A stretch of DNA of 64,000 bases from Eumeta japonica (taxonomy: Eukaryota > Arthropoda > Insecta > Lepidoptera > Psychidae). The position numbers were made by a program, and so were the translations under genes. A model generated the notes under the pieces. It was not told the origin of the DNA. It was given only the letters and a program-made list of their open reading frames with translations, and did not search any database. The stretch is from assembly GCA_005406025.1 (NCBI GenBank), contig BGZK01001345.1, positions 62,001-126,000 of the forward strand. Reading direction: 5' to 3'. This document shows positions 60,781-64,000 of the stretch, piece by piece. Position 1 is the stretch's first letter, and every line of letters starts with the position of its first letter.

Positions 60781-61429
60781 ATAAAACTATAAGCATTAGT
60801 ATAAGAAAACATACGCGTAAAGTAGCGACTGTGTAGTTTAGTAAAGAGGGAAGCTTTTAGCATACATGTTGACACGGGAACGCGCGTCCTCGGGCCGGGT
60901 CGGCGCGAGACGAGACCCGGACGCACCCGGGCGGTAGACGGCGTGCACTTAAAACGTTCTTGATTCCGTGCGAACGCACCGTCATAAGCTTCTCATAAGA
61001 GTGACCAAAAAAAAACTAAAGTTACTACGGCGCATGGGCCCAGTCAGTTTTCAGTGTCCACAATGATTCCCCGCGATCCGCTCACCGAGCGAATAAGCCT
61101 TACACATTGCAAACAATGGCTATTTAGGAGCAGACGCACGAATGACCCTAAGAACATAAACACGGCCACGAACCGATAGATACGTATCTATTGCGACGCG
61201 ATACGCGCGAAAACACACAGAGGGCGCTGTTCTCGACTGGCGGGGGCGGGCGGCGGGGGGGCCACTCGATGTTTTTCGCCGTCCCTGCGTTCACACTCGT
61301 CGCGAGTGGACGGCCGGCGGAGCTTTCGAAGGCTTCGCGATGTTATTCGGCATTGTCGAGTCGTGAAATTAAAAGCTGCAACGCCGGTCGTCGGCTAGAG
61401 CTCGCCGTCGGCTTCGACCGCGCTGAATG
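60781..61429. other. GC/CpG-rich islands 60870-60955 and 61190-61425
   Basis: CpG-rich DNA with an open plus frame at 61191-61430 that includes a G-rich run and no recognised domain. It could be a promoter region or 5' exon of a host gene beyond the window. Unproven. Confidence 0.4.
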
Positions 61430-61560
61430 AATTACGACCCGATGTCGATCTAAATCCCCGCTCCGGTCCCGTCCCGATCATCATTCGGAATTAAATTGCG
61501 ATCCCGATCCTGATGGATATCCCAATTAAAATTCCAATTTCGCTTTCGAAGTCGTTCTTC
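61430..61560. repeat. degenerate hexanucleotide array (CCGATC strand)
   Basis: ACCCGATGTCGATCTAAATC, CGGTCCCGTCCCGATCATCA, GCGATCCCGATCCTGATGG, and AATTCCAATTTCG. Shares CCCGATGTC(A/G)ATCTAAAT with 29455-29790. Confidence 0.55.
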
Positions 61561-63959
61561 ATTCTGCCTTCCTTCTATCTGCATATCATTAAATTAACTA
61601 CAATTTTCTTCCATATTTAATGAAGCGTATGTGCTAGCTCTTAAGATGTATCTTAAAGTGAAGTGGCTTACGGTACGAATAAAATTATATATTATTATTT
61701 ATTGTTGATTATATAATACATGTGATCTAACACATAAATTAATATGCAATTTGTGTGGTCCGATATTGTGTTCGTGGAGCCCGTTAGTGAAACGCCTTAT
61801 ATGCCGACCGTTCGGTATTAGGTGCAGTCTCGGAGTGTTTAAATATGCTCGATGCCAAGAAACACGAGGGCCGTCCCTTAGTGAAGCTTGTGCAAAACTA
61901 TCCGTGTCCACATAAACAAAGAATCATTTGTAAAACCTGACGAACTGAGTACGAGGGTCCTGAGTAATGTAGAACTTTCATATACATAGCACGACTCACG
62001 ATGAAACGCATTTGATAGTGCTTTGCGATGGAAAAATTTTTTCACGTCTTGGGAGCGACTGTTTCTATCGCTTTACTCTCGTGAATATACGAAAATGGGA
62101 AAATTTGCATACCGTTGTACAGATGATTAAATAAAGATTAATTCCGACAGCTTCAATAAATTATTTAATTTCATAGAAACGAGAAAAACGGGAAAATATT
62201 TAAAAAACCGTTGTTGTAAAACAACTTTGCAAAACTTGAAAATCATGATCACTTGTAAGAAATCCTTTAATTTTCGTCTTTTTCTTAATAGCTTTAGAAT
62301 TACGGCGAGTGATTCTATTAAAAATGGCTGTCTAATTCGATTTCGTTTTGTAATAAACAAAAAAGGAAATTTTATTGTGAGTAAATATATCTCTTCACGA
62401 TCATCTATTTCGAAGATATCGAATTGCAATATTTGCAATAAGATATTTTAGATGTCATTTTTCAAGTTTTTTACACGACTCGTATTTTGAATCATTTATT
62501 GAGAATGAGTTATGATCAAAGTTTTCGTTTTGTTTTTTATCAAAATTAAATTAAATCATTATGAGACGTGCGTTTTTAGATTTTCCAATTTTTTTAAGAT
62601 TACAAATAGTAAAAAGTAGACGCATAATAGTATAGACTACGATAGCATAAGTGAGAGAGGCTCGACCGTTAAGGGCTAATTTTAAGGGTTAACTAGAGGT
62701 TAACTCACGGACTCCAATGTACCGGGTTCGAATCTCCATAACGGGCAAACTACTCGATGAGTTTTTAACTTCCGTTAATACAAACCATGCGCTCCGTGCA
62801 TCGCAGAAATCTTCATACCATCGGTCGCATAAGTTGCCATCGACACAGTGACAGCGACCTTGAGCACCGCCGACGTGCACCGGCACGGCCTGGATCGCTA
62901 AGGTCCGAGTCGTTCGATCTAAAATATAGAGGTTGTGCGGTCTCTTCTGTCAGCGAGGTGATCAAAAATCTCACTTGAATACAATGAGTTTTAATCTCTC
63001 CAAACCGCCCTTTCCGGGAGAGAGGCGTGACTATACAAAAAAAACTGCGACGAAAAGAATACGCCTGTAACATTTTAATGTCTAACTATCCAAAATTATC
63101 AATCTTTATATACACAAGAACATGCGGCGGGCTCAATAGGAACTTTTCGTGAAACATCATAAAGTTATCGTACGTTTGTTATTTTTTTTTCAAGCAAATA
63201 TATCGGACTGTTCACGAAACAATGTCAAAGATTAGTCGCGACACACGACGCGTTCGTCCGCCCCGCCGCGTGTAACGTTGATCGATTTGAATGGGGCGGA
63301 GGGAGAAGTTTCATTCACGTCAAAGAGAAACTTCCGTTGACTTCGCCCGCAGGAGTTACGTTCTACGTGTAGATCTCGTTAAGCGATATATCTGAAGTCG
63401 GGGCCGAATCGGTATATTAAGAACGTGTTCGTAAAGTTTTCGACTTGTTTATACAAATGAGGACTTTTCTTTTTGATAACGGATAGATAGAAAAACCCGA
63501 CTGAGCATGGAATTTGATCTATTTATTTTGTCTATCTTTATAAGTACCCTTTTTGAAACGTAAATGTAAAAAGACAGCGACTGTTATCGTGCCGTTCGAA
63601 TAATATACTAAAGATCTCAGATTAACGTTTCAAATTCTTTTGTAACGTTATAGAAATCGTGGTTTTGGAAATTAAAAGGAGCACACAAATTAACTAGCGA
63701 TGAATCACTTTTGACAATTAATATACGACAATTATTTTATTTTATAGGCTCAATAATTGCACTTAATAATTCTATAATTTCAATTTTTTATCTGTATATC
63801 ACACTCATTACGACTATTATGTTACAATATTTTCAACTCACAAAAATGAATTCATTATTTCAGAAACTTTACTTGCAAATCGTTCCTAATAATTATTTCC
63901 ATTCTTCTTTTTTTTGTACCTCAAAATGTTTCTGAAAAAAAATGCCGTAATTGACCCAC
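61561..63959. other. non-coding stretch to the right edge
   Basis: AT-rich with GC patches at 62860-62960 and 63235-63300. CGGGTTCGAATCTCC at 62732-62746 resembles a Pol III B box, but no tRNA stem pairs around it. Open frames of 60-100 codons overlap on opposite strands (62127-62451) and have no domain. Confidence 0.4.
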
Positions 63960-64000
63960 AACAAACGCACGCACACGCGCACGCACGCACGCTCATATCA
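63960..64000. repeat. ACGC-type microsatellite at right edge
   Basis: ACGCACGCACACGCGCACGC and further ACGC units, similar in unit to 2730-2790. It may continue beyond the window. Confidence 0.85.

Noticed and set aside
62732..62746. Possible tRNA gene or SINE from a GGTTCGAATC B-box match
   Set aside because: The flanking bases do not form a T stem and no acceptor or D stem was found. The same applies to the reverse match at 15181-15190.
1..64000. CRISPR arrays, operons, Shine-Dalgarno sites, rRNA genes, phage genes
   Set aside because: None present. The tandem repeats here lack the short-repeat/unique-spacer pattern, and the sequence is clearly eukaryotic.

Overview
This is a 64 kb piece of an insect nuclear genome, most likely a moth or butterfly. 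The base composition is A+T-rich with sharp GC/CpG-rich islands. There are no operons and no long host ORFs. Several repeats match families I know from Lepidoptera: a Metulj-type tRNA-derived SINE (11490-11739), the dispersed repeat ending in an AACCGGCCAAGTGCGAG-like sequence (16901-16952, 38955-39215), the 'TAACCGACTTCAAAAAA' family (17221, 22890-23050, 56779-57340), mariner fossils and a Helitron. The organism call is inference from these families; no species marker is present.

Host gene content is small. On the minus strand three short exon-like blocks have clean splice sites and GC-rich codon use unlike their surroundings: 47318-47404, 45278-45396 and 25980-26064. The first two join in phase; the third needs at least one unseen exon before it. 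Most of 25-47 kb is therefore probably intron of one unidentified minus-strand gene. Two weaker plus-strand exon candidates lie at 6896-6974 and 42243-42387.

Layout: 1-3 kb holds an RTE-type endonuclease remnant, a LINE 3' end and AT-rich repeats. 3-11 kb is mostly non-coding, with a TATA-bearing repeat at 8.7-9.2 kb. 11-17 kb has the SINE, an RTE reverse-transcriptase tail, a 311-bp tandem repeat and an orphan endonuclease/exonuclease/phosphatase-like fragment. 19-23 kb has two dead mariner copies and a foldback repeat. 23-47 kb is mainly intron/intergenic DNA with mini- and microsatellites and inverted repeats. 49-53 kb has a second LINE 3' end, a perfect 28-bp-arm palindrome, and a GC-rich island carrying a jockey-type Gag gene. 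55-58 kb is a nest of a decayed Helitron helicase with an intact Helitron 3' terminus, head-to-head dispersed repeats and a foldback element. 59-60 kb holds a second, 5'-truncated copy of the Gag element.

The most interesting item is the insertion at 50572-52842. It has a 5' UTR, a Gag/ORF1 gene with three zinc knuckles, a 3' UTR and an A-tract. It is flanked by the 11-bp direct repeat GCCGTTTAAAA and contains no reverse transcriptase. The second copy at 59425-60028 shows the same direct junction from Gag C-terminus to 3' UTR. This suggests a Gag-only, non-autonomous LINE family, analogous to HAL1 in mammals or HeT-A in Drosophila, that was mobilised in trans.
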